From contig DUTL01000006.1 in the NCBI GenBank assembly GCA_012842105.1, positions 1-7,258 on the forward strand: DNA of 7,258 nucleotides, written 5' to 3'. Within the stretch, counting starts at the first letter, position 1. Each line of letters opens with the position of its first letter. The notes beneath the pieces are model-generated. The model worked only from the letters and a program-made list of their open reading frames with translations. It ran no database searches and was not told the DNA's origin. This DNA is from Candidatus Fermentithermobacillaceae bacterium. GTDB lineage: Bacteria; Bacillota; Sulfobacillia; Fermentithermobacillales; Fermentithermobacillaceae. Of this stretch, positions 6,953-7,258 are shown in pieces. The position numbers and the translations under genes are program-made.

Positions 6953-7031
6953 CCCGGACGGGCTCACAAAGCCTGTGCCCATGCACAGTTCCACCCTTGC
7001 CCGGAACGGTTTTCCCCGTGCTCATACCGGG
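6953..7031 (-). other. Hairpin-rich leader upstream of the dehydratase gene, possible structured RNA
   Basis: Read on the minus strand, this 79-base stretch contains CCCGG (7027-7031) able to pair with CCGGG (7000-7004), enclosing ACGG/CCGT (7016-7019 with 7006-7009) around a GGAAAA loop. It then holds GTTCC/GGAAC (7003-7007 with 6988-6992), CTGTGC/GCACAG around ATGG (6973-6988), GGCT/AGCC (6961-6973) and CCCG/CGGG (6953-6962). Some of these overlap and are mutually exclusive, as in a switch. It does not match any riboswitch consensus that I can recall, and stems of 4-6 bp arise easily by chance, so this is tentative. Confidence 0.25.
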
Positions 7032-7080
7032 ATATCATGGATGATTTCCGTTTCACCGGAGCCACCGGCCGGATAGCTTG

Positions 7081-7100
7081 CCCTGTGCCCAGGACAGAGG
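7081..7100 (-). terminator. Weak hairpin after the DUF1893-like gene, possible terminator
   Basis: On the minus strand CCTCTGT (7094-7100) pairs with ACAGGG (7081-7086) around a 7-base loop with one bulged T. It begins about 22 bases after the TGA stop. There is no T run after it, so support is weak. Confidence 0.25.
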
Positions 7101-7122
7101 TGTTTTGAGTGTACATAAGCGA

Positions 7123-7258
7123 TCAACTTTCCCCAAGCCTCTCTAAGAGTTCTGAGTAGAACCGTTTGTCGTTTTTGCACAAGGCCGCAAGCTTTTCCAT
7201 AGGACATAAATCGTCACCGGCACGGTTAAGGATTGGTATTGTCGTGCTTGGCCGCGAA
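7123..7258 (-). CDS. C-terminal 44 residues of a DUF1893-like protein, 5' end beyond the right edge
   Basis: The minus strand is open from the right edge to a TGA at 7123-7125. The peptide includes IPILNRAGDDLCPMEKL followed by a charged helix ending in LLERLGES. The pattern NR-x-G-x(2)-[IL]-CPME near the C-terminus is what I recall of DUF1893 proteins, a small family of about 130-150 residues whose Thermotoga member (TM1506) has a cytidine-deaminase-like fold and no established function. That assignment is from memory of one motif. The coding nature itself is supported by the sensible composition and by the downstream gap without competing frames. The gene runs in the same direction as the dehydratase gene, 198 bases away. 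Confidence 0.55.
   Translation of the reverse strand, partial: SRPSTTIPILNRAGDDLCPMEKLAALCKNDKRFYSELLERLGES

Noticed and set aside
6940..6969. Promoter-like TTGTGA, 18 bases, TATATT on the minus strand
   Set aside because: The transcript would begin at or inside the Shine-Dalgarno site of the dehydratase gene, leaving almost no leader, and the -35 match is only four of six.
6953..7031. Class I cyclic-di-GMP (GEMM) riboswitch, suggested by CACGGGGAAAACC and by the HD-GYP gene nearby
   Set aside because: The conserved GGCAAACC and GCAAAGC blocks of that class are not present in the right places, so only an unnamed hairpin-rich leader is reported.
7022..7207. A 61-codon minus-strand frame near the right edge
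   Set aside because: It runs through the DUF1893-like coding end in another frame and then through the non-coding leader; the alternative frame ending at 7123 gives a more credible protein.

Overview
The window is an ordinary-looking bacterial chromosomal stretch with every convincing gene on the minus strand. It reads, in transcription order from the right edge to the left: the 3' end of a small DUF1893-like gene (7123-7258), a membrane-bound NDP-sugar 4,6-dehydratase/epimerase of the CapD/WbpM/PglF type (4906-6924), an M48 Ste24-like membrane zinc protease (3567-4808), an exported SLH-domain protein with six C-terminal repeats (1018-3327), and the 5' part of a membrane HD-GYP signalling protein that runs off the left edge (1-764).

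Organism: the SLH domains, two TTG starts and one GTG start each behind a purine-rich Shine-Dalgarno site, roughly balanced base composition and the gene families together suggest a member of the Bacillota, most likely of the Desulfotomaculum/Pelotomaculum/Moorella kind. This is inference from style, not from a marker gene.

Layout: the gaps between genes are about 100 to 255 bases and hold no further gene that I can support. The gap after the SLH gene carries a perfect 12-bp GC-rich hairpin (949-976) lacking a U tract. The gap before the protease gene carries two perfect palindromes (4835-4845, 4857-4868). The gap before the dehydratase gene (6925-7122) is rich in short perfect hairpins and could be a structured leader.

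How the genes may fit together: three of the five genes concern the cell envelope, namely making a modified amino sugar for surface glycan, cleaving proteins in the membrane, and a wall-anchored surface protein. The HD-GYP protein would link an unknown membrane signal to cyclic-di-GMP breakdown. The gaps argue against one tight operon, so the functional link is only suggestive. I found no mobile element, CRISPR array, tRNA or rRNA, and no convincing new multi-gene system. The most notable items are the six-repeat architecture of the SLH protein, an approximately 55-residue insertion near the end of the dehydratase, and the hairpin-rich leader.
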